The notes below the pieces were generated by a model. It was not told where the DNA came from. It saw nothing but the letters and a program-made list of their open reading frames with translations, and did no database searches. The translations under genes were made by a program, and so were the position numbers. From Haemophilus parainfluenzae (GTDB lineage Bacteria > Pseudomonadota > Gammaproteobacteria > Enterobacterales > Pasteurellaceae), in the NCBI RefSeq assembly GCF_014931275.1, contig NZ_CP063110.1, positions 627,501 to 691,500 on the forward strand: a stretch of 64,000 nucleotides of DNA, given 5' to 3'. Below, in pieces: positions 55,559 through 64,000 of the stretch; the stretch's first letter is position 1; each line of letters starts with the position of its first letter.

Positions 55559-56107
55559 TTATTTACGTTTTTTTAAATAATCTCGTAAGGTATAAAGTGC
55601 GGTTAAGTTTCTTGCCTCATTAAATTCGTCACTTATCAACAGGGCATCAAGTTGAGATAAAGGGTAACGCACGATTTCTAATGGTTCGGGTTCATCCCCT
55701 TCCAGTTGATTTGGGTATAGATCTTCACCTAGTAAAACGTGCATTTTATGACCCATGATTTGTGGATTGATCTTCATTGTGCGTAAAAACGTCCATTTTT
55801 TTGCCCCAAAGCCAATTTCTTCCTGCAATTCGCGATTCGCACTTTGTTCGGGCGTTTCTCCCGTATCCATGCCACCTTTTACAAAGCCTAACTCATATTG
55901 TTCTGTTCCAACGGCATATTCGCGAACCAGGAGGAGCTCCTCTCCATCAATTGCAATCACCATGACGGAATCGCGATTAAAAGGGCGGAAACGTTCATAA
56001 GTGCGGTCAATGCCATTAGAGAATTTGAGATCGACAGCTTGAATTTCAAACAAGCGGGATTTTGCCACCGTGGAAAGGGAGAGAATGTGTGGAAGTTGTT
56101 TTTTCAT
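55559..56107 (-). CDS. nudE: ADP compounds hydrolase NudE (Nudix)
   Basis: This 182-aa Nudix enzyme hydrolyses Ap3A, ADP-ribose and NADH in E. coli. The Nudix box runs from Gly79 to Phe100 (GMDTGETPEQSANRELQEEIGF) with REL-x-EE intact. It is divergent from hslR across 64 bp, as in E. coli (nudE/hslR region). Two uptake signals lie in or near it (55596, 56003). Confidence 0.92.
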   Translation of the reverse strand: MKKQLPHILSLSTVAKSRLFEIQAVDLKFSNGIDRTYERFRPFNRDSVMVIAIDGEELLLVREYAVGTEQYELGFVKGGMDTGETPEQSANRELQEEIGFGAKKWTFLRTMKINPQIMGHKMHVLLGEDLYPNQLEGDEPEPLEIVRYPLSQLDALLISDEFNEARNLTALYTLRDYLKKRK

Positions 56108-56171
56108 GATATTAGCCCTATTATCTTGTTATTGGCTCATCATACGCAAAGTGAGAGAAATAGGAAGAGTT

Positions 56172-56567
56172 ATGACTGAAAATAACGAAGTACGATTAGA
56201 TAAATGGCTTTGGGCGGCGCGTTTTTATAAAACCCGTAGCATTGCAAAAGCGATGATTGAAGGGGGCAAAGTCCATTACAACGGTCAACGAGCTAAAGTA
56301 AGCAAAAATGTAGAAGTCGGCGCTATGATTAAGCTTCGTCAAGGTAGCGATGAAAAAGAAATTGAAGTGATTGCGTTGAGTGACCAACGCCGTGGCGCCC
56401 CTGAAGCCCAACTGCTTTACCGAGAAACGACTCAGAGTGTGAAAAAACGCGAAGAAATGGCATGGGCAAGAAAAAATAATGCACTTTCGATGCCACATCC
56501 TGATCGTCGTCCAAACAAAAAAGAACGTCGAGATTTATTGAAATTTAAACACCAAGATGAGTTCTAG
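56172..56567 (+). CDS. hslR: Ribosome-associated heat shock protein Hsp15
   Basis: This 131-aa S4-domain RNA-binding protein rescues stalled 50S subunits carrying nascent chains. The S4 motif VRLDKWLWAARFYKTRSIAK is at 7-26 and the tail is Lys/Arg-rich. The ATG at 56172 has AGGAAGAG upstream; upstream in-frame starts are rejected. Confidence 0.93.
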   Translation: MTENNEVRLDKWLWAARFYKTRSIAKAMIEGGKVHYNGQRAKVSKNVEVGAMIKLRQGSDEKEIEVIALSDQRRGAPEAQLLYRETTQSVKKREEMAWARKNNALSMPHPDRRPNKKERRDLLKFKHQDEF

Positions 56568-56572
56568 AAAAT

Positions 56573-56602
56573 AAAAGTGCAGTCAATTTTGACCGCACTT
56601 TG
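56573..56602. terminator. Imperfect inverted uptake-signal pair after hslR
   Basis: AAAGTGCAGTCAA pairs with TTGACCGCACTTT with one A-C mismatch. The left copy has drifted from the uptake consensus (GCAGT for GCGGT). Confidence 0.7.
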
Positions 56603-56606
56603 CGTA

Positions 56607-57164
56607 TTAATGATTTTTATGACTTGTACTGTATAAGATTTTATCGGTATAAGCCATGGCAATCGCTGAAATCAAGAAAGAAAAATGAATAATCACTTCC
56701 CACATAATCGTTTTTTCAGGAATTTTTGAGGCATTCACAAAGGTTTGCAATAAGTGAATAGACGAAATACTGATAATTGACATGGAAAGTTTAACTTTCA
56801 GTACAGTCGCATTCACATGGCTCATCCATTCAGGTTGATCAGGGTGGTTTTTCGTGCGCAGTTTTGAAACAAAAATCTCATAACCGCCTAATGTTACCAT
56901 TACTAATAAGTTAGCAATCATTACCACATCAATGAGATTGAGTACGGCGAGCATAATGGTGTCCGCATCCATTTCATTAACATTGGTGATGAGATACCAC
57001 AAGTTTTTCATAAACTTGTAGGCATAGATGCCTTGTACAACAATTAAACCTAAATAAATAGGCACTTGTAACCAACGACTTGCAAAAATCGTTTTGCTTA
57101 GAAAGTTAGTCTGTTCATTATATTTTGCACATGGATCCGAGATTTCTTTTTGTTCCGTTGCCAT
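56607..57164 (-). CDS. UPF0114 (YqhA-like) membrane protein
   Basis: This 185-aa inner-membrane protein has three to four hydrophobic segments. The motifs [17 protein letters not shown] and [11 protein letters not shown] are typical of UPF0114. Function is unknown. The ATG at 57164 has GAGGAA 5 nt upstream and is preferred to 57176. Confidence 0.88.
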   Translation of the reverse strand: MATEQKEISDPCAKYNEQTNFLSKTIFASRWLQVPIYLGLIVVQGIYAYKFMKNLWYLITNVNEMDADTIMLAVLNLIDVVMIANLLVMVTLGGYEIFVSKLRTKNHPDQPEWMSHVNATVLKVKLSMSIISISSIHLLQTFVNASKIPEKTIMWEVIIHFSFLISAIAMAYTDKILYSTSHKNH

Positions 57165-57193
57165 AAAATTCCTCATAAATAAAAATTCAAATA

Positions 57194-57224
57194 AAAAAGC
57201 GGCAAGAAAATAGCCGCTTTTAAA
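57194..57224 (-). terminator. Terminator of rmuC
   Basis: AAAAGCGGC and GCCGCTTTT form a 9-bp stem around an AT-rich loop with A/T tails. It lies 22 nt past the rmuC stop. Confidence 0.8.
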
Positions 57225-57245
57225 GAAAAATTCAACCGGTGTTTT

Positions 57246-58856
57246 TTATTTTACCTCATTCTCGGTAGTGATAAGGGATAGGCGCGTTAAATCCACGTCA
57301 TTATTGAGTAATTCAACGTTTGGCATGCTCTTGTTAGCTTTCGCTGACAAGTCTTTAAAGCGTTCCACTTTCCCCACTAAACCTTGTTGTCCCACAAGGG
57401 CGGTGACGGTGCTGTTGTATTGATTGCTCACAGTAGAAAGGGTATTGCCCAGTTTGTTTAAACGTTCTGCCACCAAGCAAATCTGGTTGTAAATTTCACC
57501 TGCTTTTTCCGCGATTTCTTTGGCTTCGGCGTTGCCTCGTTCGATACGCCATAAATTCGCCACAGTACGTAAAATTGGCATAAGGGTCGTGTGCGAAACC
57601 ATAATCACATTTTTCTCATAGCCATAATTAAACAGACTTGGGTCTAATTTTAAGGCTTCAATATAAGCAGGTTCCACAGCGATGAACATCAAGACAAAAT
57701 TAGGACTGCGCATGCCAATTAAATTGCTATAATCCTTGCGGTGCAAGTCATCAATGTGGTTTTTCAGGGCTTTAATATGCTCCCTTAGTAAACGCTCACG
57801 TTCAAATTCATCCTCAGAATTAACCGCACTTTCGTAAGCATTCAATGACATTTTGCTATCGATGATAATATTTTTCTCATCAGGTAAATTGAGCACAAAA
57901 TCAGGATAGTTTCGACCGCCTTGTTCATCTTTAAAATGGGCCTGCGCACTGTAATGCACGTTTTCAATCAAACCTGCCAACTGAAGTGCGCGTTCAAGTT
58001 GCACTTCTCCCCAGTTGCCTAAGGTTTTCTTTTCACCTTTTAAGGCTGAAGTTAAATTATTGGCCTCTTGCGACATATTTAAACCAATTTCCAACACCTT
58101 TTTGATTTCCGCTTCTAAGCCTGCATTGCCTTTTACAGATTCGGAATGGATTTCATTGACTCGTTTTTGAAACCCTTCGATTTGTTCCCGGAAAGGCTTC
58201 AATAAGGTTTCCAATGCGGTTTGATTGGTCTGATTAAAGGATTGGCTTTTTTCTTCCAAAATGCGGTTGGCCAGATTTTGGAACTCTACGCCTAGCTGTT
58301 GTTTGGATTGCTCAATATGCTGTTGCTGTTCGGCAAAATGCTTTTCTTTTTCGGAAAGGGTGGTTTTGAGCTCCGTTAATTCTTGTGAAAGTGCGGTCAA
58401 TTTTTCCTGTGTTTTTTGCTGCTCTTGTTCTTTTCGTAGTACATTTTCTTGCGCTTGTTGTAATTGACCTTGCAAGCTTTCGGCTTGTGCGGATGCGATC
58501 CCAAAGCGTTCTTTTAATGCGGTGATTTGCCCGCCAATTTGATCGTGGCGGAGCTGTTCCTCATCCAATTCTTTTTCTAAATATTGGATTTTTTCATCAC
58601 GTTCATTAAGACGAGTTTGTAAGCCTTCCGCATGAGTTTGCGCTTTAACGGCTTGTTGTTCTAATTGATTTTTGACTGCACTTAAAGCATCAAAACGCTC
58701 TGCTAATTGGTTGTAATCACCGATGGTTTTATTGAGATCTTGTTGTAATTCTTGCGTATCTCGTTTGCTGCGGCTTAATAGAAAAAGCATCACAATGCTA
58801 ATAAAAACCAGCACGGCAATGATGATTAAATATTGATTAGGCGTGAGTTCTGACAT
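57246..58856 (-). CDS. rmuC: DNA recombination protein RmuC homologue
   Basis: This 536-aa protein has an N-terminal membrane anchor (about 7-26), a long coiled coil (about 35-205) and the C-terminal RmuC domain. That domain has LGNWGEVQLERALQLAG and YPDFVLNLPDEKNIIIDSKM (a PD-(D/E)XK-like core). In E. coli it limits inversions at short repeats. Two uptake signals lie in it (near 57826 and 58391). Confidence 0.93.
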   Translation of the reverse strand: MSELTPNQYLIIIAVLVFISIVMLFLLSRSKRDTQELQQDLNKTIGDYNQLAERFDALSAVKNQLEQQAVKAQTHAEGLQTRLNERDEKIQYLEKELDEEQLRHDQIGGQITALKERFGIASAQAESLQGQLQQAQENVLRKEQEQQKTQEKLTALSQELTELKTTLSEKEKHFAEQQQHIEQSKQQLGVEFQNLANRILEEKSQSFNQTNQTALETLLKPFREQIEGFQKRVNEIHSESVKGNAGLEAEIKKVLEIGLNMSQEANNLTSALKGEKKTLGNWGEVQLERALQLAGLIENVHYSAQAHFKDEQGGRNYPDFVLNLPDEKNIIIDSKMSLNAYESAVNSEDEFERERLLREHIKALKNHIDDLHRKDYSNLIGMRSPNFVLMFIAVEPAYIEALKLDPSLFNYGYEKNVIMVSHTTLMPILRTVANLWRIERGNAEAKEIAEKAGEIYNQICLVAERLNKLGNTLSTVSNQYNSTVTALVGQQGLVGKVERFKDLSAKANKSMPNVELLNNDVDLTRLSLITTENEVK

Positions 58857-58933
58857 AAATAGGCTCCTGGAAACAGAAAAATTTTATCATATTCCCAGAA
58901 ACTTTTTAAAAATTAAGATTGTTAATTAGATAA

Positions 58934-58967
58934 GAAAAGTGCGGTCAAAAATAACCGCACTTTTTTA
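58934..58967. terminator. Inverted uptake-signal pair after aphA
   Basis: AAAAGTGCGGT and ACCGCACTTTT face each other around an 8-nt loop. It lies just downstream of the aphA stop on the minus strand. Confidence 0.8.
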
Positions 58968-58973
58968 GGAAGA

Positions 58974-59681
58974 TTAGTAGTTTGAGTTAATCAATACTTC
59001 TTCACCGTAGCCACCAAGGGTTGGCATCGGTTGGTAAGTTGAGTTTGCTGCACGCATTAAGCGGATGCCGCGAATACCTGCTTCTTTTGCGGCTAGGATA
59101 TCGTCATCGCTGTCACCATAGTGAATACTCACTTTGTGCTCAATAATACCCGGTGTTTTGTTATATTTAGTTGGAAGTTTGCGACCGCCCATGAATTCTA
59201 CAGGGTGCATATCTTTAATATTAAAGGCTTTTTGTAGCACAGGTGTCACTCCATCTTTATCGCCAGCTGTACGACCAGTAATAAAATAAATTTGGTCACC
59301 ACGTGCTTGGTGCATATTAATTAAATCCACCGCAATTTGTTTTGGAATGGAATATTGGTCACAACCTGCATTCACTTCATTCCAGAAATCTTGATTTTTT
59401 AAGTAATCATTTTTACCTGGTGAGTATTTTTCTTGGCCGTGGTAGAAACAAGGGCTACTGAAAAGTACAGTATCATCAATGTCGAAGCTCACATTAATTG
59501 GTGCTTTGCCTTCTAATTCTTTTTTCAACTGCTCAACAGAGATCCAGTGAATCGGTTTTTGCTCTGTCATTTCACGAGCATTCGTACCTTGTTCAGTGTA
59601 AGGTTCTTTGTTTGATGCAAAAGTAGAGGCTGCGCTTGCCGCTAAAATTGCAATGGCAGAAAGTTTAAGTAAATTTTTCAT
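58974..59681 (-). CDS. aphA: Class B acid phosphatase AphA
   Basis: This 235-aa periplasmic nucleotidase has a signal peptide (about 1-22, cleavage near ASTFA-SNK). The DDDD motifs are VSFDIDDTVLF (Asp67, Asp69) and HYGDSDDDI near 190-198. It releases nucleosides from 5'-nucleotides and in E. coli is under CRP control. A CRP-like site with a well-placed -10 lies upstream here. With e(P4) it belongs to nucleotide and NAD-precursor salvage. Confidence 0.95.
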   Translation of the reverse strand: MKNLLKLSAIAILAASAASTFASNKEPYTEQGTNAREMTEQKPIHWISVEQLKKELEGKAPINVSFDIDDTVLFSSPCFYHGQEKYSPGKNDYLKNQDFWNEVNAGCDQYSIPKQIAVDLINMHQARGDQIYFITGRTAGDKDGVTPVLQKAFNIKDMHPVEFMGGRKLPTKYNKTPGIIEHKVSIHYGDSDDDILAAKEAGIRGIRLMRAANSTYQPMPTLGGYGEEVLINSNY

Positions 59682-59747
59682 GTTTTCCTCATTAAGTAGT
59701 TTGTTTTATTTGTAACAAATCATATTCCTTTAAAATAAAGGTGTGAA

Positions 59748-59793
59748 ATAATAGCAATCGTTTGCTATTTAAAAAAGTGATCTTTGTCACATT
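59748..59793 (-). promoter_or_regulatory. CRP-dependent promoter of aphA
   Basis: On the minus strand TGTGA-N6-TCACT (half sites 59791-59787 and 59780-59776) is centred ~41.5 bp upstream of a start predicted from TATTAT (59753-59748). This is the class II position. One half-site base differs from consensus. Confidence 0.7.
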
Positions 59794-59837
59794 TTTTTAA
59801 ACTGATTGTCTAATAAAGCATCAAAGAAAAATTTTCC

Positions 59838-59864
59838 CTTGAATTTGGTGGAATCGATCGCCAT
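59838..59864 (+). promoter_or_regulatory. Sigma32 heat-shock promoter of hslVU
   Basis: CTTGAA (59838-59843) and CGCCAT (59859-59864, consensus CCCCAT) are separated by 15 bp, ~38 bp before hslV. The E. coli operon is sigma32-dependent too. Confidence 0.75.
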
Positions 59865-59901
59865 ATAACGAGTAACTTTTCTTAAAAGAAGGATTAAAAG
59901 A

Positions 59902-60432
59902 ATGACAACAATTGTAAGCGTACGTCGTAATGGCCAAGTGGTTGTTGGGGGCGATGGACAGGTTTCATTAGGCAACACCGTCATGAAAGGGAATGCCCGT
60001 AAAGTACGCCGTTTATATAATGGCAAAGTTTTAGCCGGTTTCGCAGGTGGTACAGCCGATGCGTTCACCTTATTTGAATTATTTGAGCGTAAATTAGAAA
60101 TGCATCAAGGGCATTTGTTAAAAGCCGCCGTGGAATTAGCCAAAGATTGGCGAACCGATCGTGCGTTACGCAAGTTAGAAGCGATGCTGATTGTGGCGGA
60201 TGAAAAAGAAAGTTTAATCATTACCGGTATTGGTGATGTTGTTCAACCAGAAGCTGATCAGATTTTAGCCATTGGTTCAGGCGGTAATTATGCATTATCG
60301 GCAGCCCGTGCGTTGGTAGAAAATACCGATTTATCAGCTCGTGAAATTGTAGAAAAATCTTTAAAAATTGCGGGTGATATTTGCGTGTTCACCAATACGA
60401 ATTTCACTATCGAAGAATTACCGAATAAATAA
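59902..60432 (+). CDS. hslV: ATP-dependent protease subunit HslV
   Basis: This 176-aa proteasome-like peptidase has its catalytic Thr at residue 2 ([12 protein letters not shown]), exposed after Met removal. The [13 protein letters not shown] and [14 protein letters not shown] segments are typical. It works as a dodecamer with HslU; hslU begins 9 nt later. Confidence 0.98.
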   Translation: MTTIVSVRRNGQVVVGGDGQVSLGNTVMKGNARKVRRLYNGKVLAGFAGGTADAFTLFELFERKLEMHQGHLLKAAVELAKDWRTDRALRKLEAMLIVADEKESLIITGIGDVVQPEADQILAIGSGGNYALSAARALVENTDLSAREIVEKSLKIAGDICVFTNTNFTIEELPNK

Positions 60433-60441
60433 GGAAGAATT

Positions 60442-61776
60442 ATGTCTGAAATGACCCCTCGTGAAATTGTTTCCGAATTAGATCAACATATTATCGGTCA
60501 AAAAGAGGCGAAAAGAGCGGTGGCGATCGCGTTGCGTAACCGTTGGAGAAGAATGCAGTTGCAAGAGCCACTTCGTCATGAAGTGACCCCTAAAAATATT
60601 TTAATGATTGGGCCAACGGGTGTGGGTAAAACCGAGATTGCCCGTCGTCTTGCAAAATTAGCCAATGCACCTTTCATTAAAGTGGAAGCGACGAAGTTCA
60701 CCGAAGTGGGCTATGTGGGGAAAGAAGTGGACTCCATTATCCGTGATTTAACGGACAGTGCGATGAAATTGGTTCGCCAACAAGAAATTGCGAAAAATCG
60801 TGCGAAAGCAGAAGATGCGGCTGAAGATCGTATTTTAGATGCGTTGCTACCACCACCAAAAAATCAATGGGGTGAAGTGGAAAACCACGATACCAACAGC
60901 AGCACTCGTCAAGCGTTCCGTAAAAAATTACGTGAAGGGCAGTTAGATGATAAAGAAATTGAAATTGATGTGTCGGCGGGCGTGTCAATGGGTGTGGAAA
61001 TCATGGCACCTCCAGGCATGGAAGAAATGACCAATCAGTTGCAATCCATGTTCCAAAGTTTAGGTTCGGATAAAACTAAAAAACGCAAAATGAAAATTAA
61101 GGATGCATTAAAAACCTTAATTGATGATGAAGCGGCCAAATTGATCAATCCAGAGGAATTGAAACAAAAAGCTATCGATGCAGTTGAGCAAAACGGTATC
61201 GTGTTTATTGATGAGATCGATAAGATCTGTAAAAAAGGCGAATACAGTGGTGCAGATGTATCACGTGAAGGTGTGCAACGTGACTTATTACCATTAGTGG
61301 AAGGTTCTACCGTTAATACTAAACACGGGATGGTGAAAACCGATCATATTCTCTTTATTGCATCGGGTGCATTCCAAGTGGCGCGTCCATCAGATTTAAT
61401 CCCTGAATTGCAAGGTCGTTTGCCGATTCGTGTTGAATTGTCTGCATTAACGGCAGAAGACTTTGAGCGTATTCTAACTGAGCCAAATGCGTCTTTAACA
61501 GAGCAATATAAAGCGCTTATGGCGACAGAAGGCGTGAGCATTGAGTTTACACAAGATGCAATCAAGAAAATTGCCGAAGCCGCTTTCCGTGTGAATGAGA
61601 AAACGGAGAATATCGGTGCAAGACGTTTACATACTGTTATGGAACGTTTAATGGATAAAATCTCATTTGATGCGAGCGAAATGGACGGTCAAACCGTGAA
61701 TATCGATGCCGCTTATGTGATTGATGCATTAGGCGAAGTGATTGAGAATGAAGATTTAAGCCGATTTATTCTGTAA
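60442..61776 (+). CDS. hslU: ATP-dependent protease ATPase subunit HslU
   Basis: This 444-aa AAA+ unfoldase has Walker [15 protein letters not shown] (about 57-70), the inserted I domain (about 110-240), Walker [12 protein letters not shown] (about 252-262) and the C-terminal [10 protein letters not shown] tail that docks into HslV. It starts 9 nt after hslV. Confidence 0.98.
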   Translation: MSEMTPREIVSELDQHIIGQKEAKRAVAIALRNRWRRMQLQEPLRHEVTPKNILMIGPTGVGKTEIARRLAKLANAPFIKVEATKFTEVGYVGKEVDSIIRDLTDSAMKLVRQQEIAKNRAKAEDAAEDRILDALLPPPKNQWGEVENHDTNSSTRQAFRKKLREGQLDDKEIEIDVSAGVSMGVEIMAPPGMEEMTNQLQSMFQSLGSDKTKKRKMKIKDALKTLIDDEAAKLINPEELKQKAIDAVEQNGIVFIDEIDKICKKGEYSGADVSREGVQRDLLPLVEGSTVNTKHGMVKTDHILFIASGAFQVARPSDLIPELQGRLPIRVELSALTAEDFERILTEPNASLTEQYKALMATEGVSIEFTQDAIKKIAEAAFRVNEKTENIGARRLHTVMERLMDKISFDASEMDGQTVNIDAAYVIDALGEVIENEDLSRFIL

Positions 61777-61793
61777 TGAAAGTTTAGATAAAG

Positions 61794-61828
61794 AAAAAAG
61801 TGCGGTTATTTTTAACCGCACTTTTTTT
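61794..61828. terminator. Inverted uptake-signal pair between hslU and slyD
   Basis: AAAAAAGTGCGGTTA and TAACCGCACTTTTTT form a ~14-bp stem with a short loop, between convergent genes. Confidence 0.88.
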
Positions 61829-61855
61829 GTCTCTAGTTTTATCTCTAGATTAAGA

Positions 61856-62494
61856 TTAGTGACCGCCACAACCACAGCTGCCATGACCGTGTCCGTGATC
61901 ATGATCGTGTTTATGACCACCGCCACAGCAACCACCGTGTCCATGATCGTGATCATGGTGGTGATGACCGTGACCGCCACAACCGCAGCCGTGACCACCT
62001 TCATCATCGTGATGATGGTGATGATCGTGTTCACCATGCACGTGACCGTGAGCAATTTCTTCTAATGTTGCTTCACGAGTACCAACAACTTCAACAGTGA
62101 AGTGTAATTCTTGACCTGCTAACATGTGGTTACCATCAACCACCACTTCATCGCCGTCCACTTCAGTGATCACAACAGGAACAGGGCCGATATCTGTATC
62201 TGCTAAGAAACGCATACCAACCACCACTTCATCAACGCCTTGGAATACATCTTTTGGTACACGTTGAACCATGTTTTCATTGTATTCGCCGTAGCCTTCT
62301 TCTGGTTGAACACGTACTTCAAATTTGTCGCCAACTTCTTTACCTTCTAAGGCATTTTCAAGACCAATGATTAAGTTATTGTGGCCTTGTAAATATTCTA
62401 ATGGTTGATTTGCTGGTGCTTCATCAACTAATACACCGTCTTGAGTACGTACTTGGTAAGCGATACTCACAACCGTATTTTTTGCTACTTTCAT
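61856..62494 (-). CDS. slyD: FKBP-type prolyl isomerase and metallochaperone SlyD
   Basis: This 212-aa cytoplasmic protein has an FKBP domain interrupted by the IF chaperone domain (about 70-125; YGEYNENMVQRVP). From ~149 to the end it is a metal-binding tail with 25 histidines and six cysteines (C170, C172, C189, C190, C207, C209). E. coli SlyD is 196 aa and supplies nickel to hydrogenase maturation. The ATG at 62494 has AAGGAA upstream; an upstream in-frame start at 62527 is rejected. It lies 44 nt after the SIMPL gene. Confidence 0.95.
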   Translation of the reverse strand: MKVAKNTVVSIAYQVRTQDGVLVDEAPANQPLEYLQGHNNLIIGLENALEGKEVGDKFEVRVQPEEGYGEYNENMVQRVPKDVFQGVDEVVVGMRFLADTDIGPVPVVITEVDGDEVVVDGNHMLAGQELHFTVEVVGTREATLEEIAHGHVHGEHDHHHHHDDEGGHGCGCGGHGHHHHDHDHGHGGCCGGGHKHDHDHGHGHGSCGCGGH

Positions 62495-62538
62495 ATTGTT
62501 TTCCTTATTAAAAAAATCGTCGTTCATTGTATAGAAAA

Positions 62539-63249
62539 TTATTCTTTAAGCAATGTAATTCGCGCATTCACACTGACTTTAATTTTCTCTTTGCCACTTT
62601 GAGTGTAAGTTTCATCTTTCCCACTCGAGTATAAACTTTTAGAGCTTAGTTCGGCTGCAGCATAAGGGCGGAAATCAGCGACTGAATCATTAGCTGAGGA
62701 AATTTCAAGGTTCTGTATGCGATAACCTTTCACCTGCAAGGATTCTTGAACTAAGAGTGCTTTATCTTTAAGTTTTGCTAAAGCTTCTTTGGTTAATTCA
62801 TTTTCTAAACTACTTAATTTTTCACGAGAAACAGAGGCATTGACCTGAGCAATGGCCAATACGCCATCTAGTTCATTTACTAATGTTGATAATGCTTGAG
62901 AGTCTTTACTTTCTAAGGTTAATCCTGCATGCGCAATCCAACCTTGCTGTTTGCCTTTATTATCGTAACGAACCATAGTATTACGAGAATTATCAGTAAT
63001 TTCGACCGAGCTCTGTGCTTTCGCTAATTCAATGGCTTTATTCATTTTTTCTGCCATGGTTTTATTGAGCGCGGATAAATCATTGCCTTCCGCTTGGTAA
63101 AAAAGGGAGACTTGCAATAAATCACGTTCTACTGCTTTTTCTGCTTCAACAGTAAAGGTTACATCAGCTGGATAATTCGGTACGGGTTCTTCTGCAAAAG
63201 AAGCGATAGGTAAGGCAAGTAATGCAAGAGAAAGTGCTTTGAGTTTCAT
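62539..63249 (-). CDS. SIMPL/DUF541 periplasmic protein
   Basis: This 236-aa exported protein has a signal peptide (MKLKALSLALLALPIASFA). The SIMPL domain includes VTFTVEAEKAVERDLLQVSL and a C-terminal KIKVSVNARITLL. Related proteins (E. coli YggE) are linked to oxidative-stress tolerance; the mechanism is unclear. It lies directly upstream of slyD on the same strand. Confidence 0.85.
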   Translation of the reverse strand: MKLKALSLALLALPIASFAEEPVPNYPADVTFTVEAEKAVERDLLQVSLFYQAEGNDLSALNKTMAEKMNKAIELAKAQSSVEITDNSRNTMVRYDNKGKQQGWIAHAGLTLESKDSQALSTLVNELDGVLAIAQVNASVSREKLSSLENELTKEALAKLKDKALLVQESLQVKGYRIQNLEISSANDSVADFRPYAAAELSSKSLYSSGKDETYTQSGKEKIKVSVNARITLLKE

Positions 63250-63307
63250 TTTTTCATTCCTATTTTGGTAAGATAAAAATTAAGGGCGATTAATTCCCCC
63301 CACATTA

Positions 63308-63736
63308 TTAATGTAAACGTTCGTTGTCGTCTTCGACATCTTCATCGTCAAAAAATTCGCCGTCATCGCCGTATTCATCATCTTCCGCATTTGGATCTTC
63401 AAAATACGTGCCCCAGCCATCATAAATACCTTTGTATTTTTCGACTAATGGTAAAATTTCTTTTTGTTGTGCATCGATAATTTCAGGCTTTAATTCCACT
63501 TCACTGATGATGTCAAAACAGAAAATGACCTTGCCATTTTCATCTTCAAATTCTTCTGCTTCTGACACTTCATAGCCTGCTTTGAAAGCATCCACGGCAA
63601 TTTTTTCTAAGGTATCAAAATCATAATGGGCGATGTGATGTTCGATAATATAAAGCGCATCCGGATCGCTGCCGTCATTTAATAAATCCGTAATGATTTC
63701 ACGGGTTTCTTCTTGAAGTTCATTAAAGTTCGTCAT
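63308..63736 (-). CDS. rraB: Regulator of ribonuclease activity B
   Basis: This 142-aa acidic protein modulates RNase E in E. coli. The motifs [20 protein letters not shown] and [20 protein letters not shown] are recognisable, followed by an Asp/Glu-rich tail. It lies 58 nt upstream of the SIMPL gene on the same strand. Confidence 0.9.
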   Translation of the reverse strand: MTNFNELQEETREIITDLLNDGSDPDALYIIEHHIAHYDFDTLEKIAVDAFKAGYEVSEAEEFEDENGKVIFCFDIISEVELKPEIIDAQQKEILPLVEKYKGIYDGWGTYFEDPNAEDDEYGDDGEFFDDEDVEDDNERLH

Positions 63737-64000
63737 AAGGCATTCCTTTTGTCAGAAAAAGTGCGGTCATTGTAGGGGATAAAGATGAAAATGTCGCTAA
63801 AAATTTATGCTCATTTCAGTTTGCCTTGAGGGGGCGGAAAGGTTAAAATTCTGCGCGAATAAATTGTGCTTAACATGCCCAGCTGATCACGCTATTTATT
63901 GCAGCGAAAAAAGTTGGGCTTTCTTATTTTAGAACGAAAAAAATGGTCAAACATCTCCCTTATTTCACCTTAAAAACACCGCCAAAAACAACCGCACTTT
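63737..64000. other. Gene-free right end of window
   Basis: It holds a perfect uptake signal at ~63759 and another complementary copy at ~63991 at the very end. I see no convincing open frame. It probably contains the rraB promoter and the edge of a neighbouring gene outside the window. Confidence 0.5.

Noticed and set aside
58261..58467. Cys-rich 68-codon frame opposite rmuC
   Set aside because: It is antisense to the coiled-coil region of rmuC; Gln/Glu codons read backwards give Cys and Ser. No start signal.
61860..62045. Short repeated sequence resembling a repeat array or CRISPR
   Set aside because: The repetition is low-complexity CAT/GGC coding sequence for His and Gly; there are no regular spacers of fixed length.
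61756..62065. Thr/Val/Met-rich open frames on both strands at the slyD 3' end
   Set aside because: They are other-frame readings of the His/Asp/Gly-rich repeat codons of the SlyD metal tail.

Overview
The window looks like a chromosome segment of a Haemophilus-type Pasteurellaceae, closer to the H. parainfluenzae group than to H. influenzae. The main evidence is dozens of copies of the 9-base DNA uptake signal AAGTGCGGT or its complement, many placed as inverted pairs that act as terminators. Supporting marks are the peroxiredoxin-glutaredoxin fusion, the lipoprotein e(P4) and PnuC NAD-salvage genes, and the AT-rich codon use. The species call rests on remembered protein similarity and was not tested.

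Layout. 1-2436: the last ~2.1 kb of a 23S rRNA gene, a spacer without tRNA, a 5S gene and its terminator. 2457-8032: def, fmt, rsmB, a family 2 glycosyltransferase, trkA and mscL, all rightward, with fmt to trkA touching or overlapping. 8095-9529: ftsB-ispD-ispF leftward. 9780-14950: hel (e(P4)), fabR, oxyR divergent from the peroxiredoxin fusion, a small membrane protein, glpG and a DeoR/GlpR repressor. 14951-15372: a gene-free gap with an orphan CRP site. 15373-19612: trmL and rsmD leftward, ftsY-ftsE-ftsX rightward. 19613-33712: the S10, spc and alpha ribosomal protein operons, with secY and rpoA, in canonical order. Their leaders include the alpha-operon S4 pseudoknot.

33720-40403: rluA, rapA, pnuC, trmN6, srmB and a glycine-zipper lipoprotein. 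40533-52978 is nearly all leftward: a DUF4298 protein, gnd, an AT-rich orphan, a broken GNAT copy, a small lipocalin-like protein, a lipoprotein, the intact GNAT, five tandem DUF1176 secreted paralogues, pgl, zwf and cysQ. 52988-57176: a membrane protein, an OPT-family transporter, nudE, hslR and a UPF0114 membrane protein. 57246-63736: rmuC, aphA, hslVU behind a sigma32-like promoter, slyD with a long His/Cys tail, a SIMPL-domain protein and rraB.

How the genes work together. zwf, pgl and gnd encode all three steps of the oxidative pentose phosphate pathway, but an accessory block with the DUF1176 array separates gnd from pgl. hel, aphA and pnuC are three parts of the periplasmic nucleotide/NAD-precursor salvage route; each has a strong CRP-like site in its upstream gap. 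oxyR and the peroxiredoxin fusion form a divergent peroxide-response pair.

Most of the window is conserved housekeeping DNA. The parts that deserve a second look are the DUF1176 array and its mosaic repeats, the accessory block next to gnd including a possible switching leader, the orphan CRP promoter at ~15.3 kb, and the shared CRP sites of the NAD-salvage genes.
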